DNA of 64,000 nucleotides, taken from the NCBI GenBank assembly GCA_050633465.1, contig JBOEGO010000012.1, positions 62,001 through 126,000 of the forward strand. The letters run 5' to 3'. Positions 18,176 to 27,100 of the stretch are shown here, in pieces. Numbering within the stretch: the stretch's first letter is position 1; each line of letters starts with the position of its first letter. The notes below the pieces were generated by a model. The model saw nothing but the letters and a program-made list of their open reading frames with translations, searched no databases and had not been told where the DNA came from. The position numbers and the translations under genes are program-made. This DNA comes from UBA3069 sp050633465 (GTDB taxonomy: Bacteria > Pseudomonadota > Alphaproteobacteria > Rhodobacterales > Rhodobacteraceae).

Positions 18176-20917
18176 GTGACCGAAATCAGCATCGAAAAAT
18201 TCGCGGGGAAAATGAACCGCGCCGGATATGAATCCTTTCTGAATGCCATGCGATTTGCGCGCGGCGAGGGCAACCGCAACGTCGAACTGGTGCATTGGTT
18301 GTTCCACGCCCTGTCCAACCAGAATTGCGACATCGCCGTTACCCTGCGCGAATTGGGCATTGATCGGGGCGCGGTGTTGAAATCGCTGGATCAGGCCATG
18401 GGCAAACTGGCCAAAAACGTGACCGAAACGCCCGGCATTTCCGACAGCTTGTCCGACACGCTGAACCACGCATGGACTTATGCCACCCTGTTTTTCGGCG
18501 AGGTCCAGATCAGAACCGGCCATGTTCTGGTCGCCGCGCTGAACGATCCGCATTTGCGCCGCGAGGTGCTGACCATTGCCCCGCAAATGTCCACCCTTTC
18601 GGTCGAACAGATCAGCAAAGAGGCGCGCACCCTGTGGGCCAATTCCGAAGAAGAAGAGATGCGCCCGATGGATGGCTCGGGCCTGTCATCGGGTGGTGGT
18701 GCGTCACGCGGGGCCGGTGCCGCACAGGGCGATGCATCAACCGCATTGGGGCGGTTTTCAGTTGATATGACGGCCGACGCCGAATCCGGCAACATGGACC
18801 CGATCGTGGGCCGCGACGAAGAAATCCGCCAGATCGTCGATGTGTTGCTGCGCCGTCGCCAGAACAACCCGATCCTGACCGGCGAGGCAGGCGTGGGCAA
18901 AACCGCCGTGGTCGAAGGGTTCGCCCAACGGCTGGCGGCGGGCGATGTGCCCCCCGCGTTAAAAGGCACCCGCCTGCATATGCTGGACATTCAGGCAATG
19001 CAGGCAGGCGCATCCATGAAGGGTGAATTCGAACAGCGCCTGAAATCGGTGATAGACGAGGTTCAATCCAGCCCCAAACCCATCATCCTGTTCATCGACG
19101 AGGCCCACACCCTGATCGGTGCGGGCGGCGCACAGGGCACGGGCGACGCGGCCAACCTGCTGAAACCCGCACTTGCACGCGGCACCCTGCGCACCATCGC
19201 CGCGACCACATTTTCCGAATACCGCACCTATTTCGAAAAAGACCCCGCCCTGACCCGCCGGTTCCAGCCGGTCAATGTGGATGAACCCGATATCGAAAAA
19301 TGCTGTTACATGATCCGTGGTATCCTTGCCCCGATGGAGGCCCACCACGGCGTGCGCATCAGCGACGAGGCTATCGTCGCCGCCGTGTCCCTATCTGCCC
19401 GCTACATTCCTGCGCGGCAATTGCCGGACAAGGCCGTATCGCTGCTGGATACCGCCTGCGCCCGCGTGGCCGTCAGTCAGGCCAGCACCCCCGCCCGCAT
19501 CGCTGACCTGCGCCAGAAAATTGCCGCGCTCGACGTCGAAATCAAGGGCAAGGAATCCCAGCGCGATCTGGGCGAAAGCAACGAGGAGCGATTGGCCGAA
19601 GCCCTTGAGGAAAAAGAGCGCGCCCGCGAGGAACTGACCCGTTGCGAGGCATTGTATACCGCTGAAAAATCCGTGGTTGATGAAATTCTGGCCCTGCGCC
19701 ACGCCATCACCACCGCCGAGGGCAAGGAAGACGTCAGCGTGGATGATGCTGAACCCGCCGTGGCCTCTGCAACCGGCGAAGGCCTTGACCCCAAAGAAGA
19801 AGCAGACGTTGACACAGCAAAGGTAAACCCCGACGAGGCGCGCAGCAAAATGGCCGCCAAGATGGAGGAACTGGACGGCCACAACCCCGACGATCGTATG
19901 GTTTACGCCCATGTCGATGAACAGGCTGTCGCCGCCATCATTTCCGATTGGACGGGCATTCCGGCGGGGCGCATGGTGACCGATGAGTTGCAATCTATCA
20001 TGCAATTGTCCGAAACCCTGCGCGAACGGGTGATCGGACAGGATCACGGGTTGAAAATGATCGCCAAGCGGGTCGAAACCAGCCGTGCGGGCCTGTCCAA
20101 CCCCAATAAACCGATCGGTGTTTTCATGCTCTGTGGTCCGTCCGGCGTGGGTAAAACCGAAACCGCACTGGCGCTTGCCGAACAACTATACGGTGGCGAA
20201 CAGAACATCATCACCATCAATATGAGCGAATTCCAAGAGGCCCATTCCGTCAGCCTGCTAAAAGGTGCGCCCCCCGGCTATGTCGGCTACGGCGAAGGTG
20301 GCCGTTTGACCGAAGCCGTGCGGCGCAAACCCTATTCCGTGGTCCTGTTGGACGAAGTCGAAAAAGCCCACCCCGACGTGCACGAGCTATTCTTTCAGGT
20401 CTTCGACAAGGGCATCATGGAAGACGGCAACGGCCGCCCGATCAATTTCCGCAACACATTGATTTTGCTGACATCAAACGTGGGCACCGATGTCATTATG
20501 GAAATGGCTGAGGGCGGAAATACCACACCGGACATGGAGGAACTGGACGCAGGCATGAAACCGTTCCTGCTGGATGTGTTCCCCCCCGCATTGCTGGGCC
20601 GCATCGTCACCATCCCCTATTTCCCGCTGGGGGCCGAGGTTCTGGCCGGTATCACCAAGCTGAAAATCGGGTCGGTGGCCAAACGCCTGCGCGAGGCCCA
20701 CGGCGCCACCCTGACCTACAGCGACGCGGTGCTGGCCCATATCGTCGACCAATGCCGCGACCCCGACAGCGGCGGGCGGATGATCGACAATATCATCACC
20801 AATTCCATCCTGCCCGACCTGTCGCGGCAGGTGTTGGCGCGGATGGTCGCCGGCGAGGCCATGCAATCGGTCAGCATCGAAATGAAAGATGGCGCATTCG
20901 ATTACGAATTCACCTGA
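18176..20917 (+). CDS. clpV: T6SS sheath-recycling ATPase TssH/ClpV
   Basis: ClpV is the AAA+ unfoldase that disassembles contracted TssBC sheaths. The 913-aa product has a Clp N-terminal repeat domain (residues 1-150), Walker A motifs GEAGVGKT at 236-243 and GPSGVGKT at 654-661, Walker B segments FIDEAH and LLDEVEKAHPDVH, and a coiled-coil middle domain (about 430-500) with an acidic insert at about 520-550. The start is the GTG at 18176 with GGGGGA upstream. Last gene of the rightward structural block. Confidence 0.96.
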   Translation: MTEISIEKFAGKMNRAGYESFLNAMRFARGEGNRNVELVHWLFHALSNQNCDIAVTLRELGIDRGAVLKSLDQAMGKLAKNVTETPGISDSLSDTLNHAWTYATLFFGEVQIRTGHVLVAALNDPHLRREVLTIAPQMSTLSVEQISKEARTLWANSEEEEMRPMDGSGLSSGGGASRGAGAAQGDASTALGRFSVDMTADAESGNMDPIVGRDEEIRQIVDVLLRRRQNNPILTGEAGVGKTAVVEGFAQRLAAGDVPPALKGTRLHMLDIQAMQAGASMKGEFEQRLKSVIDEVQSSPKPIILFIDEAHTLIGAGGAQGTGDAANLLKPALARGTLRTIAATTFSEYRTYFEKDPALTRRFQPVNVDEPDIEKCCYMIRGILAPMEAHHGVRISDEAIVAAVSLSARYIPARQLPDKAVSLLDTACARVAVSQASTPARIADLRQKIAALDVEIKGKESQRDLGESNEERLAEALEEKERAREELTRCEALYTAEKSVVDEILALRHAITTAEGKEDVSVDDAEPAVASATGEGLDPKEEADVDTAKVNPDEARSKMAAKMEELDGHNPDDRMVYAHVDEQAVAAIISDWTGIPAGRMVTDELQSIMQLSETLRERVIGQDHGLKMIAKRVETSRAGLSNPNKPIGVFMLCGPSGVGKTETALALAEQLYGGEQNIITINMSEFQEAHSVSLLKGAPPGYVGYGEGGRLTEAVRRKPYSVVLLDEVEKAHPDVHELFFQVFDKGIMEDGNGRPINFRNTLILLTSNVGTDVIMEMAEGGNTTPDMEELDAGMKPFLLDVFPPALLGRIVTIPYFPLGAEVLAGITKLKIGSVAKRLREAHGATLTYSDAVLAHIVDQCRDPDSGGRMIDNIITNSILPDLSRQVLARMVAGEAMQSVSIEMKDGAFDYEFT

Positions 20918-20924
20918 TCCAAAC

Positions 20925-20952
20925 AAAAAAGGCCGGGCGCTATGCCCGGCCT
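20925..20952 (-). terminator. Terminator for the leftward gene facing clpV
   Basis: AGGCCGGGC (20930-20938) pairs perfectly with GCCCGGCCT (20944-20952) around a 5-base loop. The AAAAAA at 20925-20930 gives a T-run only for leftward transcription, so it mainly ends the 269-aa gene. On the plus strand the hairpin lacks a T-run but may still slow transcription from clpV. Confidence 0.75.
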
Positions 20953-20974
20953 CATCATCTACCAGCGGTGCAAA

Positions 20975-21784
20975 TCACATCGCAGCGCAGGCTTCAAACT
21001 CTGCCAATGCCTCGGACAGCATGGTTTGCAGTTTCTTGATCTGATGGGTGTGATTCACCTGACTGGTGTATTTTGATTCCATCAAACGAAGATGTTCATC
21101 AAAATACGCATCCTGCGCAGCATCCAGATCATAGCTGTAATTCGCGGCCGATTTGAACACGCCAAACCCTGATGATACCTTTTTCAAACCCGGCGTGTCG
21201 CCCGCCAGATCGACGATCATTTTCGCCTGATCAACCACTGTATTCACCGCAAATTTTTCGGCCTCGCGTTTGCGGGTCGCAGCATCTGCGCCGTTGGTGG
21301 CCTGCACCAGACCCGTCGCATTGGTGACCTGCCCTGCCTTGGCCTTCCAGACCTGCTGCACAGGCGTTTTGCCGGGCATCTGGCTTTGCAATGTGGATGC
21401 GGTGCGTTGCGCCACCTCGCCCAGTTTGGCCTGCCCGTGATAGATTTCCGCGCCCGATTGCGCCGTGTCGATCAGGGCGGGGCCAAGGCTGGCCACCTTT
21501 TCTGCCGGACCCTCGGGCAGCAGATCAGCGGCAAGGTTCAAAAACGCCTTGCAGGTGTCGCGCACAACCGTAGTGATCAACAGCCCCTTGTTCAGCATAT
21601 TCATCCGCTGGTTCAGGCTGGTTTGCTGTTGATACACCTCTTCGACGCTTTCAATCAGCCGCTGGATATTGCGGATTTTGGCCGATACATCCTTGCAGCT
21701 TTGCGGCGTCAAAGCGCCCTTTTTCTGATAGGCCTGCGCGATGATGGGCGAGGCCGCGCTTTGCGTGGTGGGTGTGAAAGGCAT
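20975..21784 (-). CDS. Helical protein of unknown function in T6SS locus
   Basis: A 269-aa protein I do not recognise. It has no signal peptide, is mostly alpha-helical, and has a moderately hydrophobic central stretch (AFLNLAADLLPEGPAEKVAS) plus heptad-like ends (IRNIQRLIESVEEVYQQQ and IKKLQTMLSEALAEFEACAA). It contains two Cys residues besides the helical core (SCKDV, DTCKAF) and one near the end. No catalytic motif is visible. It faces clpV and precedes the wall-enzyme genes, so it could be an accessory protein or a secreted substrate. A perfect TGGTTAACCA palindrome lies just before the start codon. Confidence 0.75.
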   Translation of the reverse strand: MPFTPTTQSAASPIIAQAYQKKGALTPQSCKDVSAKIRNIQRLIESVEEVYQQQTSLNQRMNMLNKGLLITTVVRDTCKAFLNLAADLLPEGPAEKVASLGPALIDTAQSGAEIYHGQAKLGEVAQRTASTLQSQMPGKTPVQQVWKAKAGQVTNATGLVQATNGADAATRKREAEKFAVNTVVDQAKMIVDLAGDTPGLKKVSSGFGVFKSAANYSYDLDAAQDAYFDEHLRLMESKYTSQVNHTHQIKKLQTMLSEALAEFEACAAM

Positions 21785-21876
21785 AATGGTTAACCACTCT
21801 TTGCTAACAAATTTCGCTGCAACTATGTCTTATCAAACCGCATCGGTAAACTACCAAATGGCGAACCGGCTGTGAC

Positions 21877-24219
21877 TTATCCCGCCTCTTTCAGAACCTC
21901 GTCGATGATGTCGACGAAAAGTTTTACCTCTGGCTCCACGGGTTCGGGCCTTGGCGCGGATGCCACAACCACAGCGCCCTTGCCGCGCCCGCGCATTTTG
22001 CGGGTCGACCATGCCTTTAGATCCGCAACCGTATAGTTGCGCAAAAACGGGTTGGCCTTGACCACGCCCGCGCCCATCAATGCGGCGATGGTCAGGCTGT
22101 CATTTGCGCTTAGCACCTTATGCGCGCCCTCTGGCCCCAGAAAATGCGCCAGATACAGCCATCCCGCCGTGATCCCGTGGCCCTTGGACCGCAAATAGCG
22201 TTCGTTTTCCTGCGCCAGACGTTTGACCATTTCACGCGATAGCGTGGGGTCAAACCGCAGGTTCAACAGATCGGCCCGCGACATGGTTGATGCCAGATCG
22301 GGGCGGTAACTGCGCATCATGCGCAACCATGTGGATTCGATGAACTGCCCCAGCCCCGTTGCGGTCGAACGCGAATTTTTCGCCCGTGCGTTTCCCGCGC
22401 TTTCGACCTTGATGATCTTGTTCACCAATGCCTCTACCGCGCCCGAGGCAACAACAACCTGCCCCCCAGCCAATAACGGAATCGGGTCAACAGGTTTGCC
22501 ATTCTGGCGGGTTTCGAAATGCAGATGCGGGCCGGTCGACCGCCCCGTGGTGCCCACATATCCGATCAAATCGCCGGATTTCACCAGATTGCCCTTTTTC
22601 GCCGCTGGCCCGAATTTGTTCAGGTGGGCATAGCGCGTTTCCAATCCACCCGGATGGGTCAGGATAACCAGATTGCCATAACCCTTGCCATCGCCCGCAT
22701 GGCTGACCCGTCCCGCCGCGACGGCATAAACGGGCGTGCCGGTGGGCGCGGCCCAATCCACCCCCGCATGCAGGCGGGCGACCTTGTGAATGGGGTGCAT
22801 ACGCGGGCCGAATTTCGATGTCATCACCCCGCTGACAGGGGTAAAAAACCCCGAACCGGGGTTGGCCAATGCCGACATCGCACCGGGCACATGACAGCGA
22901 AACCCGCCCTCTTTCTTGTCGGGAACCACATAGCACAGGCTTTTACCCGATGGTCCATCAACCCCGGCAAACAGGATTTGTCCCTCGGCCTGACCGTTTG
23001 GCCCGTGTTCTTTGGCATAGGCCAGCGTGATCCGGTCGCCAGATTTCGCGATGCGTTCCAGATCATGCGATTTCGACATGAGCGAAATCACCTCGCCCAC
23101 CAGACCGGTTGGCACCCCGTTGCGGATCGCAGCAGAATAGATCGCATCCATCAAACGGTATTCGCCCTGATTGTCGGTTTCTTCTTCGGCATCTGTGGCA
23201 TTGGCCAGTTCCAGCAACCGGTCATTGATCCACGGATCAGAGGCGGGCAAAAATTCGCCGCGCCGCACCTGTGCAACACTGCCAATGTAACTGGTCGGGC
23301 TATAAATCGACATCTGCAACAGCCGTCCGCCCTGTTCACCCGATGCCACACGCAGCGCCACAACTGCGCCTTTGGGCAGTTCGGCGGTGACCGAAATCAT
23401 CCGCAGCGCCTCGTCGTTGGCGCGTTTGGCGTCGACGGTGGACAACCCGTTAGAGGCCAGCACCTCTTCCAACATGCGGGGCACTTCGATTGCGACAACG
23501 GTGTCACGATACAATGGCCTGCGCTCGGTTTCGCGGCGCAGGTATGAAACCGATGTATTATTGGCCACTTTCGGCTCTGCCGCGATGCCATCCGGCGCGC
23601 CCGCGCCGCTTTCCAGTGATTTGCCATAGCTGTTGCTCAGATCGCCCAGATCCACCTCGGTTTCCAATTGCGACAGCGCGGCCAATTGCGGTTCTGCCAA
23701 TGCATCCTGCATCGCCATGAATGATCTGTTGCGCTGCGCCTGAAAGAAGGCGAAATCCTCGCGGGTGGAAGGCAGCGCCGTCATCAACCGGCGCTCTTGC
23801 ACCACCAAATCATCCTGTAACAGCACCAACCTGTCGGGACGCGGCAGGCCAACGCGGCGAATATCCAGAACACCGGGGCCAGACATTTCGCGCAGCCGCT
23901 GCTTGGCACCTTCCTGATCATCGGCAAAGCGCAGGATCGTCGGATCGCCCGCAATATCAATAAAGGCATTCACCTGCACAACGGGCGCGACCACCAAATC
24001 GCTTTCGACCTGCACCATGGCAAATTCATCGCCGCCCATCCGCCAGTCTGCAAACCGGTCCATCCCGCGCTGCGGCAGGTCCGTCCACAGCCATAGCGCC
24101 CCCAACACCAGAATTGACGGCAGAAATACAAACGAAACCACCGCCAACAGGCGGCGTTTACGCCGCCTTGCACGGGCATGTTTGCCAGCAGTGCGGAAAC
24201 TCGGGTCGACCTCTATCAC
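21877..24219 (-). CDS. LytM metallopeptidase fused to lytic transglycosylase
   Basis: A 780-aa membrane-anchored peptidoglycan hydrolase. It has a basic N-terminus and one membrane segment (about residues 23-45), a long periplasmic region, a LytM/M23 domain (about 460-580) with intact zinc ligands H484, D488 and H567 and the catalytic-type H532, then an SLT-like domain (about 590-740) with E606 in KVESAGN followed by GLGQF, the usual transglycosylase signature. Such a protein could cut both peptide cross-links and glycan strands. The start is the GTG at 24219, preceded by GAGAG; a longer frame would overlap the upstream gene. Its place in the T6SS locus suggests it opens the wall for the secretion machine. 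Confidence 0.87.
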   Translation of the reverse strand: MIEVDPSFRTAGKHARARRRKRRLLAVVSFVFLPSILVLGALWLWTDLPQRGMDRFADWRMGGDEFAMVQVESDLVVAPVVQVNAFIDIAGDPTILRFADDQEGAKQRLREMSGPGVLDIRRVGLPRPDRLVLLQDDLVVQERRLMTALPSTREDFAFFQAQRNRSFMAMQDALAEPQLAALSQLETEVDLGDLSNSYGKSLESGAGAPDGIAAEPKVANNTSVSYLRRETERRPLYRDTVVAIEVPRMLEEVLASNGLSTVDAKRANDEALRMISVTAELPKGAVVALRVASGEQGGRLLQMSIYSPTSYIGSVAQVRRGEFLPASDPWINDRLLELANATDAEEETDNQGEYRLMDAIYSAAIRNGVPTGLVGEVISLMSKSHDLERIAKSGDRITLAYAKEHGPNGQAEGQILFAGVDGPSGKSLCYVVPDKKEGGFRCHVPGAMSALANPGSGFFTPVSGVMTSKFGPRMHPIHKVARLHAGVDWAAPTGTPVYAVAAGRVSHAGDGKGYGNLVILTHPGGLETRYAHLNKFGPAAKKGNLVKSGDLIGYVGTTGRSTGPHLHFETRQNGKPVDPIPLLAGGQVVVASGAVEALVNKIIKVESAGNARAKNSRSTATGLGQFIESTWLRMMRSYRPDLASTMSRADLLNLRFDPTLSREMVKRLAQENERYLRSKGHGITAGWLYLAHFLGPEGAHKVLSANDSLTIAALMGAGVVKANPFLRNYTVADLKAWSTRKMRGRGKGAVVVASAPRPEPVEPEVKLFVDIIDEVLKEAG

Positions 24220-24229
24220 AACGCCACTC

Positions 24230-25876
24230 TCAGCGGATAATACCGCTGCCAAGACGGTTGAAATTGGGTTGGCCGCTGGATGCAGCAGGTTTTTTGGCCG
24301 GTTGCGCCGCTGGTTTGCGCGCCGTGCTCCGGCTAGAAGTGCCGGTGTTGCGCGATGTATTGCGCGCAGTGCTGTTGTTGTTCGACCGTGCAGGGGCTGC
24401 CGCCGTGCGTTGCGCGGGGCAGGTGACATCCTCTTTCATGATAATCTGGCGAAACAGTTCCGGCACCGCGTCACGCGTGGCCGGTTGACCACCGGCCTGT
24501 GCGAAATAACGATCAACGGCGGCGCGTGAACCACGCCCCCAATCCCCGTCAATCCCCGCCGTGTAACAAGACATGCGCTGCAACACCACTTGCAGGGCGC
24601 GGGCCTCGCTGCCCGCTGGCGGGTCAAACGCACCGCTTTCGACCAACTGCTTGAACAGGTCGGGGTCGCTGTTGCGCAGCGCCTCACGTTCGTCATACCC
24701 GCCCCCATCCACGCCCGAACCCGACAATGCCCCCGTTTCCGTCGGCGAAAAAGACGCATTGGTAGGTTTGATTTCCCCGACAATGATCGACGGGCTGGGC
24801 AAGCCGGCGGCCGTCGGTTGCGCGGCCACCCTCGGGCGTGGGGTCGCATTGAAAATTTGCACCGCCGACGACGCATTTGCCCGTGCCGAAACCGGAACCA
24901 AACCGCTGGTGGCCGCACTGGGCCGCGCCATGCCCGCCGTGCGCTGCGGCGTCAATGTGATCGTATCCCTGTTGGCTGGTTTTAGCGGTGCCGTGATGAT
25001 GATCGTATCCTTTTTCGGCCCAGGCACGGGCTGGACCCCACCGCCACCGCCCATCAGCCCCGCCTGCGCCCAAAGGGCGCGCATACGGGCGCGCTCTTTC
25101 TCCGGCAGCCGCTCTAGCAACGCCATATCCTCGTCTGTCAGCTTTTGCTTTGGGCTACCATCTGTTGCGGGGCCAAAAACGACCAAAGCCCCCAGCCGGT
25201 CCAGCGCCCAACCCTGCCCCTCTGCCGCGTCAAATGCCTCCGCAAAATCAGTTGCAGGCGTGGCCAGCGCCGCCAGCACGCGGTCAGAAAATCGCAGAGT
25301 GTCATTGGCATCGGCTTGGCAACCGGTGGCAGGATCGGTGGAATAGGCAATGAATATTGCGGGTTCTGGCGCTGCCACGCTCGACAGGTCAGCCGCAGCA
25401 TCAGATGAATCGGCCTCTGACACAATTTCCGGCACCGACAATTTGTCATCGGCGTGACAGGTTTCGATCAGAACAATAACCCGCGCCGCCCCTGCATCGC
25501 GCAAGGCCTGCGCGGTTTTCACAACCGGCCAGCCTGACTGCGCATCCGATGTGGGCAAAAGCATCGTTTCGCCCTCCACCACATCCGTGCGGCCGGAAAA
25601 ATACAACAAAACCGTGCCGCCCATGGCGGGGTTCATTTCCATCGTATCAGCAGAAACATTTTCGCGCCGGATCACATCAAACCCAAGCCCAAGCAATGCC
25701 CGCGAAACACTGGTCGCGTCCTTTGCCGGTCGATCCAAACGCCCGCTGGAATAATCACTGTTGCCAATCACAAACGCCTGCCGGACAGGTTGTGCCTGTT
25801 GCGCGGCCGCAGGGCCGTAAACCCCACCCAGAATGGCCAGCGCGGCAACAAACCCGAACCCTTTCAGCAATGGCAT
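24230..25876 (-). CDS. Exported caspase-fold protein, catalytic His missing
   Basis: A 548-aa protein with a signal peptide (GFVAALAILGGVYGPAAAQ). The caspase/C14-like domain (about residues 30-230) has QAFVIGNSDY and a retained Cys (C140 in LIETCHADD), but the position normally holding the catalytic His in YFSGHG is Arg (R96 in LYFSGRTD). It may therefore be a non-proteolytic scaffold. A low-complexity middle follows, then a peptidoglycan-binding-like helical unit (LQRMSCYTAGIDGDWGRGSR) near residue 455 and a basic Ala/Ser-rich tail. Its stop is 10 bases before the LytM gene, so they are one operon. ATG 25876 fits the AGGTAGGG ribosome site better than TTG 25897. Confidence 0.82.
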   Translation of the reverse strand: MPLLKGFGFVAALAILGGVYGPAAAQQAQPVRQAFVIGNSDYSSGRLDRPAKDATSVSRALLGLGFDVIRRENVSADTMEMNPAMGGTVLLYFSGRTDVVEGETMLLPTSDAQSGWPVVKTAQALRDAGAARVIVLIETCHADDKLSVPEIVSEADSSDAAADLSSVAAPEPAIFIAYSTDPATGCQADANDTLRFSDRVLAALATPATDFAEAFDAAEGQGWALDRLGALVVFGPATDGSPKQKLTDEDMALLERLPEKERARMRALWAQAGLMGGGGGVQPVPGPKKDTIIITAPLKPANRDTITLTPQRTAGMARPSAATSGLVPVSARANASSAVQIFNATPRPRVAAQPTAAGLPSPSIIVGEIKPTNASFSPTETGALSGSGVDGGGYDEREALRNSDPDLFKQLVESGAFDPPAGSEARALQVVLQRMSCYTAGIDGDWGRGSRAAVDRYFAQAGGQPATRDAVPELFRQIIMKEDVTCPAQRTAAAPARSNNNSTARNTSRNTGTSSRSTARKPAAQPAKKPAASSGQPNFNRLGSGIIR

Positions 25877-25954
25877 TTGCGCCCTACCTTTCGACAAAAC
25901 AATATCGCGTCGGTTGCATCCTACCGGATTCGCAGGGTTCAGGCCAGCACCCGC

Positions 25955-26380
25955 TTATTCGGGCCTGCCAGTCAAAAACAGGGTCCAGCTGTCGGTTTCC
26001 TGCGTGTCCACTTCGATGAACGGTGCTTCCAGATAGCCACGGATCATGCAATCGGCCTCGCCGTCTATGACAAACCTGTCGGGCGCAATGCACATGGGCA
26101 CCGAACCGTTCAACAACTCCTTGCCAAACACATCACGCGCGAACACGTAAATGAATCGCGTGTCCAATGGCTCACGAATCACATTTGCGCATTGGTTTGG
26201 CCCGATTCGCCACCAGCCACGGGTGCGAAATTCGCCCCTGTTCAGAAAACCGACCGCAACATTCACCAGATCAAATGACTGGTTGCAGACCGCAAATTCA
26301 GCCCGTGCCATGCGCGCATTCGAAAACACTGCCAGCACCACAACAACAAAAACGCAGTAAAAACGGGTCAGGTGCTGCAA
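25955..26380 (-). CDS. Exported DUF1036-family protein
   Basis: A 141-aa protein with a signal peptide (FVVVVLAVFSNARMARA). The mature part has the DUF1036 pattern: FAVCNQSFDLVNVAVGF, RGWWRIGPNQCANVI, and later FVIDGEADCMIRGYLEAPF, with three conserved Cys. Function of the family is unknown. It is the first gene of the leftward group DUF1036, pseudo-caspase, LytM-SLT, and is divergent from the 154-aa gene. Confidence 0.8.
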   Translation of the reverse strand: MQHLTRFYCVFVVVVLAVFSNARMARAEFAVCNQSFDLVNVAVGFLNRGEFRTRGWWRIGPNQCANVIREPLDTRFIYVFARDVFGKELLNGSVPMCIAPDRFVIDGEADCMIRGYLEAPFIEVDTQETDSWTLFLTGRPE

Positions 26381-26483
26381 ATTCGGCTCCGGTGGTCACT
26401 TGGAAATGCTGTGCCCTTGCTACAACATTTCACGACATATGCGAATAAAACCGCCAAAAGCCCACGGGCGTCCGGCGCAAAAG

Positions 26484-26512
26484 TTGAATTTTTAACGCCT
26501 GCGGACTATGTT
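26484..26512 (+). promoter_or_regulatory. Candidate sigma-70 promoter for the 154-aa gene
   Basis: TTGAAT (26484-26489), a 17-base spacer and TATGTT (26507-26512) lie 30 bases before the ATG at 26543. Spacing is ideal and both hexamers are close to consensus. This is the gap between divergent genes. Confidence 0.5.
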
Positions 26513-26542
26513 GAAGCCCTAGGACCAAGCAAAGGAAAGCGC

Positions 26543-27007
26543 ATGTTGCGTTGGATTGCCCTGACAGCCGCATTTATCGGGACCGCCGCTGGCGGTGCCT
26601 TTGCTTTGGTGTCGGCGCATGATTCCGCGTTCGACGCGGATATCCCGATGGCATCGTTATCCCCCGGTTCGACCATGGCCCCCCGCGTCACGGCAACACC
26701 ACAGCCCGCGCCGCGCCCGCTGCCCGAACGGGTGATTGAATTGCAAACACCTGAAACGGCACCTGCCGATCAGCAGCGCCCGCTGGCCCGGATCGAATTG
26801 CCGGATACGATGGATGCGGCGGACGCCATAGGCCCGGCCCTGTCCGCGATCCAATTGGAACAGCCCCGCCGCAACCAGTATCAGGGGAACAGCGCAGCAG
26901 CACCAATGCCGCAGGCGCGCACCGCCTACGCTCCGGTTGAACCGATCTATCGCGCCAATCCGGTTCAGGACGGATTTTCCACGTGGAAAAGCGGCGTTTA
27001 TCGCTGA
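26543..27007 (+). CDS. Small membrane-anchored Pro-rich protein
   Basis: A 154-aa protein with an N-terminal membrane segment or signal (LRWIALTAAFIGTAAGGAFALVSA) and a Pro/Ala/Gln-rich periplasmic remainder without cysteine or recognisable domain. It ends in DGFSTWKSGVYR. The ATG at 26543 follows AAAGGAAAG, so the start is well supported; an open frame reaching 26372 would cross the promoter. First of the rightward group leading to exbB. Function unknown; it could span the periplasm or bind the wall. Confidence 0.7.
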   Translation: MLRWIALTAAFIGTAAGGAFALVSAHDSAFDADIPMASLSPGSTMAPRVTATPQPAPRPLPERVIELQTPETAPADQQRPLARIELPDTMDAADAIGPALSAIQLEQPRRNQYQGNSAAAPMPQARTAYAPVEPIYRANPVQDGFSTWKSGVYR

Positions 27008-27100
27008 CAAGCGGTTGACACCCGACCCCATCTAAGCCCCAATTGACCCCGCGTTCACATGCTGTGCTGTGCGCAGCGTCCTGAGTAGCTAGGGTTTGAT

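Noticed and set aside
22519..23547. A 342-aa rightward open frame opposite the LytM-SLT gene.
   Set aside because: It is antisense to a gene with intact zinc and catalytic residues; no start signal or recognisable domain.
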